DNA of 64,000 bases, from assembly GCF_016545825.1 (NCBI RefSeq), contig NC_052618.1, forward strand, positions 20,535,561 through 20,599,560, written 5' to 3'. This document shows, one piece after another, positions 11,010 to 22,769 of the stretch. The position numbers and the translations under genes are program-made. How positions within the stretch are numbered: the stretch's first letter is position 1; the number at the start of each line of letters is the position of its first letter. Source of the DNA: Eucalyptus grandis. Lineage: Eukaryota; Streptophyta; Magnoliopsida; Myrtales; Myrtaceae. A model generated the notes under the pieces. The model made no database searches. It was not told the DNA's origin and saw only the letters and a program-made list of their open reading frames with translations.

Positions 11010-12508
11010 GGACATTATTTCTCAAAGTGTTCCGAGTCTCCACAATTTAAACACTTGAATGCATTTCGACCAACAGGTTTTACAAACACTTTTTGAAAAT
11101 GATTTTTGTAAAATGCCTTTGGAGGTATTTTTCTAAGCCTCTTCTTAAGTTTAGGAAAATCTATTAGAGAATCACTTTCCTTATTAAAACCAAGTCCCGA
11201 CTTATTATAGTAAGGTACTTGTATTGAAAGGACATGCTCTAATATTTTTGAACCATTTGAAAATTTTGTCGACATATTTGAAAATTCATTTTTAAAAGAA
11301 TCATTTTTTTTTTACAAGTAAATCTCGACTTTCGTTTGTTTGTAGAAAATCTTTTTGCAAAATTTCAAACTTTTCTTTTCGAGAAAGATCCCGTTGCCTA
11401 AGCCGAGAATTATCCTTTTAAGTTCGAAAGTCCTTTTAAGAGAAGATTCAAGATTTAAGCAAAGCTCATTTATATACTTTGAAACTTTGATAAGAATTTT
11501 TGAATTGCTTACCTCGATTTCCTCATTGGATTATGAGTTTGTGTCGGAGTTAAACTTTGATTCTGAATCTGTGTCTGAGTCAGACTCTGATTTTGAATTT
11601 GAGTCTATGTCTAAATGTGCCATCAAGCATATATTTCCTTGCTCATCATTTTCTTTCATTGTTCTTTTCTGCACATTCTGCTCGTATTGTTTTCTTCCAT
11701 TGAATTTCCTTCTTTTTATACTTATCTTTTTGAATTTCTTGATCATAAAAGCAAGTTCTTTGTCGTCCATGTCATTTCCTTAGTCTATATCATCATAATC
11801 AGCGTTAGATTTTAAAGCGATGGACTTCTTACCTTTGGGATCTTCATCAGCGATTTGTTCCATTTCGTAGGATTGAAAAGTGCCAATCAATTCATCAACA
11901 AAGAGTGGCATAATCCTCTGAGTCTCCCGGATTGAGGTCTTGATATTATTCTAATCTTTTGAGAGACCTCACAAAAGTTTGTTGACCTTCATTAGGAAGG
12001 AAATTGGCTGACCTTGATATGCTAAACCATTTATAATTTCTGTAAAACGGCTTAACATATTTCCAATAGACCCTCCTTGCTTCATCTTGAAGGATTCATA
12101 TTTATCAAGCATAAAGTTTACTTTTGTCTCTTTTACACAATTAGTCCCTTCATAAGTGACATGAAGTCTATCCCAGACTTCCTTAGCTGTTTCACATGAA
12201 GAAATTATGTTATATTCAACAGGAGACAAGGTGCAATATAGAGAATAAATGGTTTTTGTATCAAGAGCTTATCTTTTGGACATCTCCATTCGAGACATAT
12301 GAGAAGGGGATTTGGTTTCTTTATCTTTGTCATTCTTGTTTGATATAGATGCAATAGTGGGATTGATTCCTTTTTCCACAACATCCCATTGCAAGGGATC
12401 TTTGGATTTTAGGAAAGCCTTCATTTTGTTCTTCCACACATTGTATTCATTTCCATCAAAATATGGTGGCCTGGTAATGCTTTGTCCCTCCATAAATCCT
12501 GGTGCCAA
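11010..12508 (-). pseudogene. CopA gag remnant
   Basis: Three frames together follow a copia Gag. 12,508-12,269 starts MAPGFMEGQS and has PPYFDGNEYNVWKNKMKAF, the N-terminal signature of the UBN2/DUF4219 Gag group. 12,229-11,969 continues with AKEVWDRLHVTYEGT and the FTEIINGL segment. 11,770-11,531 is an acidic Ser/Asp-rich linker. 11,275-11,015 ends with CLNCGDSEHFEK, a CCHC-type zinc knuckle (the last Cys is outside the frame). Frameshifts and a stop separate the parts, so no full Gag can be made. The CopB gag at 41,896-43,420 has the same order of motifs, so the two families are related. Confidence 0.8.
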
Positions 12509-12569
12509 GATACTAACTATAGAAGATTTTTAGCTCATAAATAAAAACACTTCAATAAAACGAGCACTT

Positions 12570-12583
12570 GGCTCTGATACCAA
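12570..12583 (-). other. CopA primer-binding site (tRNA-iMet)
   Basis: On the minus strand this reads TTGGTATCAGAGCC one base after the LTR terminal CA. It is the standard complement of the 3' end of plant initiator tRNA-Met used by Ty1/copia elements. Confidence 0.9.
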
Positions 12584-12584
12584 T

Positions 12585-13661
12585 TGAAAGTGCTAGTATG
12601 AACACCTAGAGGGGGTGAATAGGTGTGAAGACAATTTTTCGCAAAGAATAGTAGAAATATTTTTATTTTGAAACTGAATCTAAAGAACAACAGACTTTTG
12701 AACCTAAGTCTGAAGAACAATAGATTTTGAGCGAGTTTAGACTTTAGTAGTTAAATAGAATTATGAACAAAATAAAGGAGTTCAAGAAAGATAATAAAAA
12801 TACAAGGTTTATAGTAATTCAACTTAGATTAAGTTTACGTCCACTCTCCCACACTAACAGCCTTCTAGCTGGATTCCACTATGCAATCAACAAAAGATTA
12901 CAACTTTGAGTGCAAACACTTAGAGGTTGATCATATTATCTCACTAAGTCACTCTTTTGGTATTTTTCTCACGATCACAAGCATTTAAGCTTACCAAAGA
13001 CAAGTGTATGATCGAAGTTCTATGCTTTGTCTCTTACTTGCTCATCGGTCCTTAATCTCCTTAAATACTCATCTACTTCCAAACTAGTCGTTGGACAGTA
13101 TCTAGAGGATCGCCTTCCAATCTACCTGTTGGACAGATTTGTATCTAGAAAATTTGGTAACCGTTGAGTGCTACACGTAGAATCCCAAATTGATTCCGAT
13201 TGCCCGTACAAACATAATCTTGGTTTCCATAAGTAGAGCTTCTCCGTATAGAAAGTTCTTGTCTTCAAAATCTAATTGTTAATTAATTAGATTGAGTCAA
13301 TTAAATCAATCTTGATGTAGAATCCAAACCAGATCACTAAGCGTTTTACATTTAGGGCTTGTGTTACGTTCTGTCTCGTTCTGGATGTAAATATGAGAGT
13401 AATAGATTTTACAATCCGAGTCTGAGTACAATAGACTTTACAATTTAAGTCTGAGTGCAATAAACTTTACAATCTGGATGAAAGTCTGAACAGATTTAGC
13501 TTCAGCATAGAGTTTGTCTTCTAGTTCTTCCAAGTATAGACTTTGATAATATCATTTATATGTTCTATGATCTGCATAGTTTGTTACTCAATAATTAAAC
13601 ACGTTAGTAGTCTTTGATTTATTTTGTCATCTTCAAAACATCATAAGGGATTTCCCTAACA
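12585..13661 (-). repeat. CopA 5' LTR
   Basis: Partner of 7,755-8,796 with the same TG/CA ends. The primer-binding site abuts its plus-strand left edge, which sets the minus orientation. Three copies of the GAGTACAATAGACTTTACAA-type unit lie at about 13,390-13,480. Confidence 0.9.
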
Positions 13662-16600
13662 TAAACATGTACTAAAAGTCCAATGATCTCATTGAATAAT
13701 TTAAAGGTTCAAAAACTACATTGCACGTTAGAATAAAATTTAGGGATTGCATCGGGTAAATTAAAAATTCAAGAGCTATATTCCAAATTGACCAAAGTTC
13801 ATGGACCTTTTGTTTCATATTCCATTAAGAAATTAAGAGACCTTCCATTCAAATTATATATGAGAACTAATTTAACAATTAATTGAATCGAATGTGGAAT
13901 CTCAAATGTAAATTCATGCTATAAAGGCTAGAAATATTTTAAATGCAAGACCTTGCCAATCCTGAAGCTTGACCAAGCCCCGCGGCCATGGCCGGCTCGA
14001 CGAAGCTCAACTTCCGCGTCCTTGGTGTAATGATTGGACTTTAAAAAGAGAAATTGGTGCATCTTTTGGACACCTTTACCACTTGCATGCTTTGACTAGT
14101 CAATACCTGGACACCTGATCGTGAGTTAGCTTACTTTAAACAAGTTATAGGGAGTGCTCTAAAAGATTCTCACGGAAAAGGAAGGGAAAAGAGACCGAGC
14201 ACGGCGAGAGGACGGGGAAAAGAAGGGCTGTTGTACGTAGATGCGACGGGTACCTCGCTGACTCAGGTTAGCTTCATTTTGTGGTGCCTGATAGGTAATT
14301 AAACTTGTTATTTGTCTAATTAGAGTAATTTTCGAAATTAGGTCATAAATTCAAAGTTATGGAAATTTTGAATTGCAAGGTTTGATTTAAGAGTTATTAA
14401 GTTACGGAGTTTTGTGGAATCGATAATTTAGGACATTGAGGAATCATAGGGTTTGACGACAATTGATTCTAGCTTATGATACACATAATGTATAATATGC
14501 ATAATGAACATTGATGAATGTTCACTATAAACGAGTTTCTTTGATGGCACATAGGAGTTGATGGGTTGACAAATAAGCATAGTTTAGCTGAGTTGTTCGC
14601 TCAAGTAATGTATTACTCAGATATTGATATCATTTTTTAGTTAATTGATAAGAATATAAGTGTGTGGGTTTTTGTAACCTTTGTAAATTGGCTTTTAACT
14701 TTCGCAAGTGAGTTATGCTAACTCTTATTTGAGTTTGTAAACATATATTTCCAAATCGATATGAACTAGATAAACTACAAGTTATGAAATAGTATATTTA
14801 TTGCATAAAATATAGATCAAACAGTTACTATTATTTTGTCCATTTGAGATGGTGAGATATATATCAAGGCTTCCTTCAGGGGTTCAAGCCCATGACCAGA
14901 GAAGGGTCGCAAACTACTTGGGCGTAAGCTCTACATTATTAGACCAACTGCTGTGCTGGTAACTTCATTGTTTGTTGTTAATAAGCCCTATTGGTTCCAA
15001 CGATTTCACATCTCTCATTAGAGAAAATAGGAGAACGTTAGATAATTGCTTTCTCTAACTCACTCACTAATGTACACTTTATTTGGAAAAAATACCTCTT
15101 TTTTTTAATCCATTTTAAGTGTATTTATTGTAATTTTACATATTGACAGTTTCTTCTCATCTTGATCATTCATAATAAAGAATTTGAAAAATGAGAAGTT
15201 GTAAGGGAAGGAGAAGCGTGAGGACGATGTGGTTTGTATAGACTCGGTCATGGATTTGACAACTGGATAGGTTTAATCATTCTTATGAAAAACTTAGGTC
15301 AAAACCTTTGCTTTCGGAGCTAAGGCCGCGTTGATTTGACGGATTTGGACAAATGACCTCTTGAGAATCTAGCACGTTATCTAGCTTGGCTTTTTTTTTT
15401 TTATTTACTTTCTTAAAATCCATGGCACCAATGTGGCTTCTACCAAGCGCAACATTACAAAAGAGCGAAAAGAACGAGGAAATTAAAAAAAAAAAAAAGA
15501 CAAAAAACTATAAAAAGAAAAAATAGGATAAGAATGAGAAAAATAAAAAAGCTAAACAAATTTTAATTGCAAGACTTGCTAGTCACTAAGCTCGACGAAG
15601 CTCTGCCGCCATGGCCGAGCTCAACGAAGCTCACCCTTAAACGTCCTTGGAGCTCAAAAAAGCTTTGGCTGCTATTCGTGAGCTCCATATCTCCATCGCT
15701 CCATGAGCTCGGTCAATCTCAAGCGGCCATGATCAAGCTCGACGAAGCTCGAGCAACAATGGCCACGACCTCGAAGAAGCTCCGACTGCCATTTGCAAAC
15801 TCCAAATCTCCTGCCCTCCACGCGCTTGATGAATCTTGAGTAGCCATGGTCGAGCTCAACGCAACTCGAGCAGCAATGATGGCCTAGAAGCTCCAGATAC
15901 CATGGCCGCACGCTTCACGAGCTCAACGAAATTCCCTGATCACCTTCCCGAGTTAACTCCATTCATTACTTTTTTAAGACATGGGGCATCGATCTGGCTT
16001 CCATCGAGCATCCATCTGTTACTTTTTTAAGACGTGACATCGATCTGGCTTCCACCAAGCGTCACATTAGAAAACAGTGAATAATTTAAGAAGCTAAAAA
16101 TAGTTACTTTTTTAAAGACATGTGGCATTGTTTTGGCTTCCACCAAAGGTCACGTTAAAAAAAAGTGAATAATTTAAAAAGCAAAAGAATAAGAAGATAA
16201 AAACAAAGACGAGGATTTAAAAAAGGAGAAGAATTAGAAAACTAGAAAAGCTAAAAGAATCTTAAGACAAGACCTTGATAGTCGCCTAGGTTTGACGAAG
16301 CTCAGCCGCCATGGCCAAGCTCGATGAAGCTCAATTCTAACGTCCTCGGAGATCGAAAAAGCTTGATGAAACTCAAGTGGTCATGGTCGAGCTCCACAAA
16401 GCTCGAGTGGCAAAGGTCACAAGCTCGAAGAAGCTCCAACTGCCATCTGCGAGCTCCAGATCTCCTGCCCTCCACCAGCTTGATGAAGCTCGAGCAGCCA
16501 TGGTCAAGCTCGATGCAACTCGAGTGGCAATGACCGCGTGGAAGCTCCAGCTACCATGGCCGCAAGCTTCACCTCTCTTCAAAAACCAAACTCCGTGCTT

Positions 16601-17036
16601 CACCCATTCCCATTCAAAGTTGGTTTTAGCGACGATGCAAGCGACCCATGATCCACCGCATTCCTCGAGCAAATTCGCTGAAATCCAGGGCAAAACTGCC
16701 GAAGATTCGAGAGACAAGGTCAAGACTAACGTCTCTCGCTGTGAAGACGAAGGACAGAAGAGACCCAAGTTGGAAAAGCCATTGCTTTCAGAACTAGAAG
16801 CTGGGCAAAAGGAAGAGAGAGAACAAGAAGATGACGGTGATGACGATGACGACAATGGCGGCAGCAACAAGAGTTTGACTTCACGTTCACCTGCATGGAC
16901 CCGGACAGCTCGCCATTCTTGACGGGCGCTGTCTTCTAGAACGGCCACGCCCGACCCATCTAGCTGCTCTTTGACCGGAACCTCCATTTCACCGCCGACA
17001 ACGGGGCCTGTCGTTGTCGCTGCAGTCGCCTCCTAA
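13596..17036. repeat. Tandem segmental duplication, copy 2
   Basis: This is the second copy of the block at 1-7,032, directly after CopA. It keeps the uninterrupted pre-insertion sequences of both later insertions in copy 1. The ATATC site of the solo LTR is at about 14,622-14,630, and the TTCAAAGTTA site of the MULE-like element is at about 14,350. 13,667-15,560 shows no coding region that I can support. Confidence 0.85.
15560..16570. repeat. Degenerate GACGAAGCTC-rich repeat block, copy 2
   Basis: This is the segmental-duplication partner of 5,560-6,610 with the same internal arrangement (sub-blocks at about 15,560-15,980 and 16,265-16,570). Single-base changes close or open short frames relative to copy 1, for example TGG against TAG near 15,887. 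That is what neutral drift of non-coding sequence would give. Confidence 0.6.
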
Positions 17037-17060
17037 GGAAGCTCTTCGTGGAAGGGTGTG
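16590..17060 (+). pseudogene. Decayed gene fragment, copy 2 (DUF1645-like?)
   Basis: A frame from about 16,377 to 16,922 ends in a strongly acidic Glu/Asp run (about 16,798-16,860) followed by Ser/Arg-rich sequence. In an overlapping frame, about 16,878-17,050 reads EFDFTFTCMDPDSSPF, then after two stops an NGHARPI..LFDRNL segment and LRKLFVE. The order FxF...SSPF, NGQIRPxxPLFNRDL, LRKLFVEE is how I remember plant DUF1645 proteins (small proteins of unknown function). I cannot confirm this without a search. In-frame stops and the frame change make it a relic; it may have been captured by a transposon or left by an old gene copy. Confidence 0.4.
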
Positions 17061-17519
17061 GCGGTCGGGGCTTGGCTCGTTAAATTAAGGTTTAATCTCA
17101 GTTAATTAAGGTTTGCTTGAAGTTTCAGGGACATATTAAGATGTGGGGAAAGAAGATGTTTTGAGCATTGGTTCAACGTTAACAAGCATGTAGGAGAGAG
17201 TAAATGATAAAAAAAAAAAAAAAAAAAAACCACGTTGACTTTTTTCATTAATTAAATCAGATGGATTTAAGAAAAGGGCTTAATTGCACTAATTTGATAA
17301 GTTATAGAACTTAATTATATTATATGAAAGTTTTAAAATTCAATTGTGCTTCTGCGATAAGTTTTAAAGTTTTATAACCAAATAAACATTGTAACTCAAA
17401 TAAGAATTGATGTCGGTAATTTAATCGAAAAGTAATTTTTTTTTTTTTGGCAAAATTTAATTGAAAAGTAGTTTGTAATCACTCTAATTAAGGTTTGCAA
17501 TTTCTAGAAAGAGGTGGTA

Positions 17520-18250
17520 AATTTTAAGAGTGTTGTGGCAAACAATACAACTTAGAGGGGATGAATAGATTGATTTATGAAACTTGATAAATATGTGCAG
17601 TATTATCAAAATTAAGTTTGATATCTACAGGATATGATATCAAGTGTGGTATGCATTTATCAGATTAATATAAAAATAAGTAAAGACGTAGAATACAATA
17701 CATCCAGATCGTTTTAGTGGTTTGACTTAGACCAAGCCTAAATCTACTCTCCCAAACTAAGAGCCACCAATTGACTAGAATTCACTTGTAATCTCTTAAA
17801 TAGTTAATTTTAACACGTTTAAATATGATATTCTCTCTCTATCGGACGAGTGATCCCGTCATTCTTGCTCCGTTCCTAAAAGTCTACCTTAGACTCCATT
17901 TGCAATATTTTGACCCATTTCATATAGGCGAGAGCCCCGCCAAAAGGAGTTTCAAGCGACCGTTGGGTTGGTCCCCCACGTATGAGTCTTCGTCTAGCTT
18001 TTTGTATCTGATGCGAGACTTGAGCCGTTACAATTTTTGACGCAAATGATATAATGTTCTCTTTTTTCCGAACTCAAAAATATTCTCTAAAAAGTGATTA
18101 CATATTCTCGTATAGATATTTATAAGGGACTTAGTATATATATTGAGGCATATATCACAAGCCAAAGCTTGAGATCGCAAAAATGCAACGCTTAGGCTCC
18201 CTTTGGTTCTTGCTCGGGTACCAAAGCTTAGCCTTCGCAGATGTATTGCT
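17520..18250 (-). mobile_element. Eroded copia LTR fragment
   Basis: Keeps the copia-LTR order also seen in CopA: the CTTAGAGGGGATGAATAG box, then GTGGTTTGACTTAGACCAAGCC, then CTACTCTCCCAAACTAAGAGCC. The match to 7,755-8,050 and 12,585-12,890 is loose. No partner LTR or TSD was found. 17,060-17,520 shows nothing recognisable apart from poly(A) runs. Confidence 0.5.
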
Positions 18251-18282
18251 TAGTACCCTACCTAGATTGTAGAGAGAAAAAT

Positions 18283-20217
18283 GAGAGAAGTACACTCCAA
18301 GTGGTAAAACTTGATATAGGTGGACACATAAGTACCAAAAGTTTCAAAAAATACATTCAAATGCCACTTTTTTTTAATTGATTTTTTTTAATTGAACACT
18401 TAAGTGCCAATTCTAGCCAGTTTGCTGAAAATCTAATGTGGTGTTATTTCATTAATAAAATTGATTTACATAGCTTGCTAGAATATCTATTTAGCAATCA
18501 AGGTCTAAAATGACATCATCTTCCATGTTCACTTAAATGCTAGTCATTATAAGTGATCACTTAAATGCCACCCGTGATTAAAAGTGAATATTTAAGTGTC
18601 AAGTTTTATAAAAAGTGATTATTTAAGTGCCAAAAATGACGTCGTTTAGTGTACTCTTAGTGTCTTCATGGATAATTTTTTATTTTTATTTTTATAGAAA
18701 AGAATACTACAAGTGCCATAACTTGGCACAAATGGACACTTAAGTGTCATAACTTACGAAAGGTACACTTAAGTGTCACATTTGAAGAAAAGTGGGACAC
18801 CTGAGTACCACCTCCGGCGAAGCAAGCCGGAAATCATACATGGCATTTAAATATTAATATTTATCACCGAGGTGGCCCGCCGAAAAGCCGAGTCACTCTA
18901 ATTCACCCCAAACGATGTCATTTAGGGTGTAGGCCAAAATAGAACCCTTAAATCGGCCAAAACGACGTCGTTTTGGCATAATTTAAATTTTAATATAATA
19001 TAAAAATTAATTTAATTAAATTTAAAACAAAATAATAAAAATATAATTTATATTTATTAAAAAAAAAAGGAAACAAAGGAGAGGAGGAAGGTAGCCGATG
19101 CGGCGAGGGCTGAGCCCTCATTGCCGCCGCCTCCCCACCATCACCGGAAGATGGGGAGGGTCGAGTTGGGGGGCCCTAGTCGCCGGCCCTTGGCTAGGGT
19201 CGGCAGCCCAGCCCCCCTTGTCGCCGCCGCCTCCCTCCTCCTCCTCCCCCGCCCCCCCCTTTTTTTTCTTCCTCCTCCTCAACAACCGGCTACTTCCCCC
19301 CTCCTCATTGCGGGCGAGGGCCGCGAGCCCTCGCCGATTTGGGCCGAGGGCAAGCCCTCGCCGATTTGGGCGAGGGTCATGGCCCTCACCCAAATCCTGA
19401 GGGTCAATGGCCCTCACCCGGCCGGGCCAAGGTCCGCCGCCGGGGGTCGCCTCGGTGGGCGGTGGCCCTTGGCTCCGCCGAGGGAGGGCCGCCGACCCTC
19501 GTTGGATCTAGGCGAGGGTTGCAACCCTCGCCCGATCTAGGGGGAGGGATTGTGAGCCCTCACCATTGGTCTCGCAGGGGTCACCGGCCCCTAGCTAGGG
19601 CTCGGCAACCCGAGCCGACCCTCCCCCTCCGTCGCCGGCCCTTCCTAGCAAAGGCGGGGAGGCGGAGGCGGTGGCTTGAGGGTTGAGCCCTTAGCCACCT
19701 CCCCCATTTTATTTATTTATTTTAAAGTTATTATTTTAAAATATTTTAACTAAATTTAATTTAATTAATTTTTAAATTTTATATTTTTATCACGTCAGCC
19801 CAAAATGATGCCGTTTTTGAATTATTTTGCCACATCAACGTGCAAAATGTCGTCGTTTTAGGGTCGCTTCGCTGGAAAAATGCCACGTATTTTGACCGGA
19901 TTAACACTCAAGTGATCCATTTTGCTCCGGTTTTGGCACTTAAGTGTATATTTCATAAGTTATGATACTTAAGTGTCCCTTTCTACTAAGTTATGGCACT
20001 CCAGGGGTCCGCATCTCAAATTTTTTTTTTTAAATAATTGCCACATTAGTTAAATTCTCATTGGAAAAAGCCGCATCAACTGTTTGGCTAGAAATTCTCA
20101 TCATTGGGACTTAAGTGTTCATTTCTTTTCTAATTTTGTCACTTAAATATACTTTTTGGAAGTTTTGCTACTTATGTCCCCACCCATGCCAAGTGCCAAG
20201 TTGGGTGTACTTCTCTC
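18283..20217. mobile_element. Outer TIR element (MULE/MITE-like)
   Basis: The ends are inverted repeats: left GAGAGAAGTACAC at 18,283 and right GTGTACTTCTCTC ending 20,217. Inverted similarity runs on for over 100 bases (the GGACACATAAGTA block). No clear target-site duplication. It is interrupted by a second TIR element at about 18,700-20,012. No transposase. Confidence 0.65.
18700..20012. mobile_element. Inner nested TIR element with GC-rich core
   Basis: Left arm from about 18,707 (AGTGCCATAACTT..GGACACTTAAGTGTCATAACTTA) is inversely repeated at the right end (19,930-20,007, TTATGATACTTAAGTGTCCC..AAGTTATGGCACT). The core at 19,090-19,690 is extremely GC-rich, with repeated GAGGGC, GCCCTCGCC and GCCGCCGCC words. 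It keeps long open frames on both strands without any recognisable domain. This architecture is the same as at 765-1,756. Target-site duplication not identified. Confidence 0.65.
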
Positions 20218-22740
20218 AAAGAAAAAGAGTTTAAAAAGATAATGTACTTTATTGCTTAAATGTTGGATAATATAGGGGAGGGCATCCCTATTTATACATG
20301 AGGCATTCACATTATTACCGTTAGTCACCCTTTGGTCAAATAGTAAAGATCCACCTTTCCCAACTACAACATATCCTACTAAATATAAGACTACCATTTA
20401 CCCCATTAAATTCAAGAAATATCTTGCATACAAATATACAATTCCCATACCATCCTTAGAAGTATTTCAAAATCCTCATGAAAATCCTAGAGTCCAAGAC
20501 ACTTCAAGGTTTTCCTATCATCAAGACTATTTCTTTGGCCGGTTGGGTCTTGAAACCTCCAATCCGAGACACATAGCCGTGAGTTATAAGTTATTTTGGA
20601 GCCGCGCGGTGACAACCCAATATCTTCATCAAAGAAATCATCAAGAGAAAGCCCATGTCTCAGCCCAGTAACATTTTCAATTAGACTCATTTTCATTTAA
20701 AAATTTAAACAAATGAGTTATGAGTCAATTATATAATATTAACCGATTCATAGTGCACCTCAACTTGATATGAGACTTTTTTTAGTCTAATATTCTCACA
20801 CGTGGACTTTAACAATCTAATATTCTCACACATGGACTTTAACAAGTTAATTGTCACACATTAGGCCAAATCGAAGGTTTGAACAATTGAGAATGCCAAG
20901 TGATATTTGGGCTAAGAGTAATAAGCGTATTTGGAGATTTTTTTTTATATGTTATTCAAAATGGTGAAATGCCAATGAAAGTAATTTACCATCCGCCTTT
21001 ACAATATCGAATGTTGCTTCCACCATAGGTAAAAGAGGAGAATCATAAAAAATCAGAGACATGTATTTTAGGTAAAAAGCAGAAGCGAGTTTGTAAAGGA
21101 AAAATTCTTTTTTATCATGACAAAGAGAGCATCCACTCAATGCATAGGCCAATCTATCCTGCATCATGTCAAACTTATTTGTGCTCGACACATTCTTGAT
21201 CTCTTATCTGCTAACCCTAGGCCAACAATGGTGATGACGCCACGACTTGGACAGCCGCCACGACCAATCACCTTTGCCTATTCAGCCATCGCCATCGTCG
21301 GGGCATCGCTCCATGGACGGTGCACAGCCACCGGATCCCTCTCTCTCTCTCTCTCTCTCTCTCTCCCCACACCATCAGATATAATTAACCAACCTAAAAA
21401 AAATGATGATATCTCTTTTGTCTTCCGTCATAAAGGTGACGAGCGTGATCTCGAGCCCCTTGTGAAGACGATGGCAATGAGGCCGCCGAGGTGATGATCG
21501 GACATAGAAAAGATGTCAAAGGTTATGGTGCAAGTGGAGTTAACTCCCAAAACACTGGTGATGAATATATAATCCAAAAGTTTCTGAAAGGGCATGCGTG
21601 ATAATAGATGAGTTGTGACATTCGGGTTTTCGCTTGACCAGATGATGAGCTTCGAATGCTTGATAGGCGTTGCCATGCCGCCAAGCTTGTCACCGGACCA
21701 ACACCATCCGCGTCCTCGCCACATCTTGTCAACCGTGCCAACCCATCATATCCACTGCACCATCGCTACTCCGACACCTCAGCCGATCGGGTCACACCAC
21801 CTCGCTCTCGGCGACACCCCTTCGCACCTCGTCATCGTCATCCAGCCGCCGCATCCAGCCTTCAACGAGCCACACCACTCAATTCTCCGTTCACGGCCAC
21901 GTCTCCACAGCTGGCACGTTGTACCGCGTTTAGTCACGCAGCAAGAAAACGCGACCAGATTTCCACATGACGACAGCTAATTCCTAGGAAAGATGATCTT
22001 TGGCATTTTCAGATTTCATTTAAGTTTTTTTCAAAGGAAATGTTTTCTACTTCTTCTTCCAATTTTAGAAAAGCTTTCAAGCAAGTTGATATCATAATGA
22101 TTTTTTGTCTTTTCATGTCTAAACTTCCTTGTATATGCAATTATTGACATATGTAGTGCAGATTGGGTAGTAATTTGTTTGCTGAGTTTTATGCTCACTT
22201 TTGGTGGCTTATCTTTTTCCAAACCAGTAAATATGCCTCTGCGACTTGTGTCACCCACAACCCTCTATGGTGCCTCGATAGATTTCATGTGGCACCAGAT
22301 GGAGTTGAACAACCTTGACTTCCCCAAAGTCACCTTCATTGGAATCATTGCTATACCGATGGCAAATGCTGGCCTCCCATTGGGCCTGGTGTTGATTGGG
22401 TTCATCGCCATCTAAACCTGGGTCAACGGGCATCTAGTGGGACCACTTTCACTTCCAGATGGTAACGACAATGGAAATAGCAGGGTCGAGTAGGACAAGG
22501 GCCCGGAGGATGAGGATGGCATTTTCTAGAGAGGCCAAGTAGTGGGAATTGGACCTGTAGGTGGTCGTGTAGATAGACAGTATCATAGTCGGAGTAGTAC
22601 AGTTAATGGACTTTTGGCATAGTATGGGGTAGGAGCATTTTTTGTCCCCAATATACCTAACCTAGATTGCCAATGCATTCTTTTAATTTCATTTGTCTGT
22701 GATTATTATTAATCTAAATATGCTTCGTATGCCTCAAAAA
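20218..22740. other. Intergenic, no gene recognised
   Basis: Contains a perfect-spacing 30-bp direct repeat (20,786-20,815 and 20,816-20,845, TCTAATATTCTCACACxTGG core) and a (CT)n microsatellite at 21,339-21,364. A GC-richer stretch at 21,500-21,980 has overlapping open frames in all three plus frames, which points to base composition and not to a gene. 22,180-22,640 also has short open frames on both strands without a domain I recognise. Confidence 0.5.
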
Positions 22741-22769
22741 TGGAAAGAATTAGATAAATATGTTAGCTG

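Larger units (their letters stand above)
7755..13661 (-). mobile_element. CopA: gag-only Ty1/copia retrotransposon
   Basis: A complete two-LTR element on the minus strand: 3' LTR 7,755-8,796, 5' LTR 12,585-13,661, perfect TSD TAAAC (7,750-7,754 and 13,662-13,666). The initiator tRNA-Met primer-binding site and a polypurine tract are in the expected places. The interior has gag and zinc-knuckle remains near the 5' end (12,508 down to about 11,010). I find no protease, integrase, reverse transcriptase or RNase H between there and the 3' LTR. It is thus a non-autonomous element with coding relics of gag alone (TR-GAG-like) that would need enzymes in trans. By eye the LTRs differ at roughly 10 percent of positions, so the insertion is old. 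Confidence 0.9.

Noticed and set aside
19098..19686. Several 100-140 codon frames
   Set aside because: GC-rich core of the inner TIR element; frames overlap on both strands and consist of low-complexity Pro/Gly/Arg.
20143..20397. Minus-strand 84-codon frame and similar short frames at 20,487-21,191
   Set aside because: No domain, no conserved structure, partly inside the TIR element end; expected by chance in AT-rich DNA.
21500..21980. Cluster of overlapping plus-strand frames upstream of the MADS gene
   Set aside because: Three frames open at once with His/Pro/Ser/Thr-rich composition; no recognisable domain or splice pattern.
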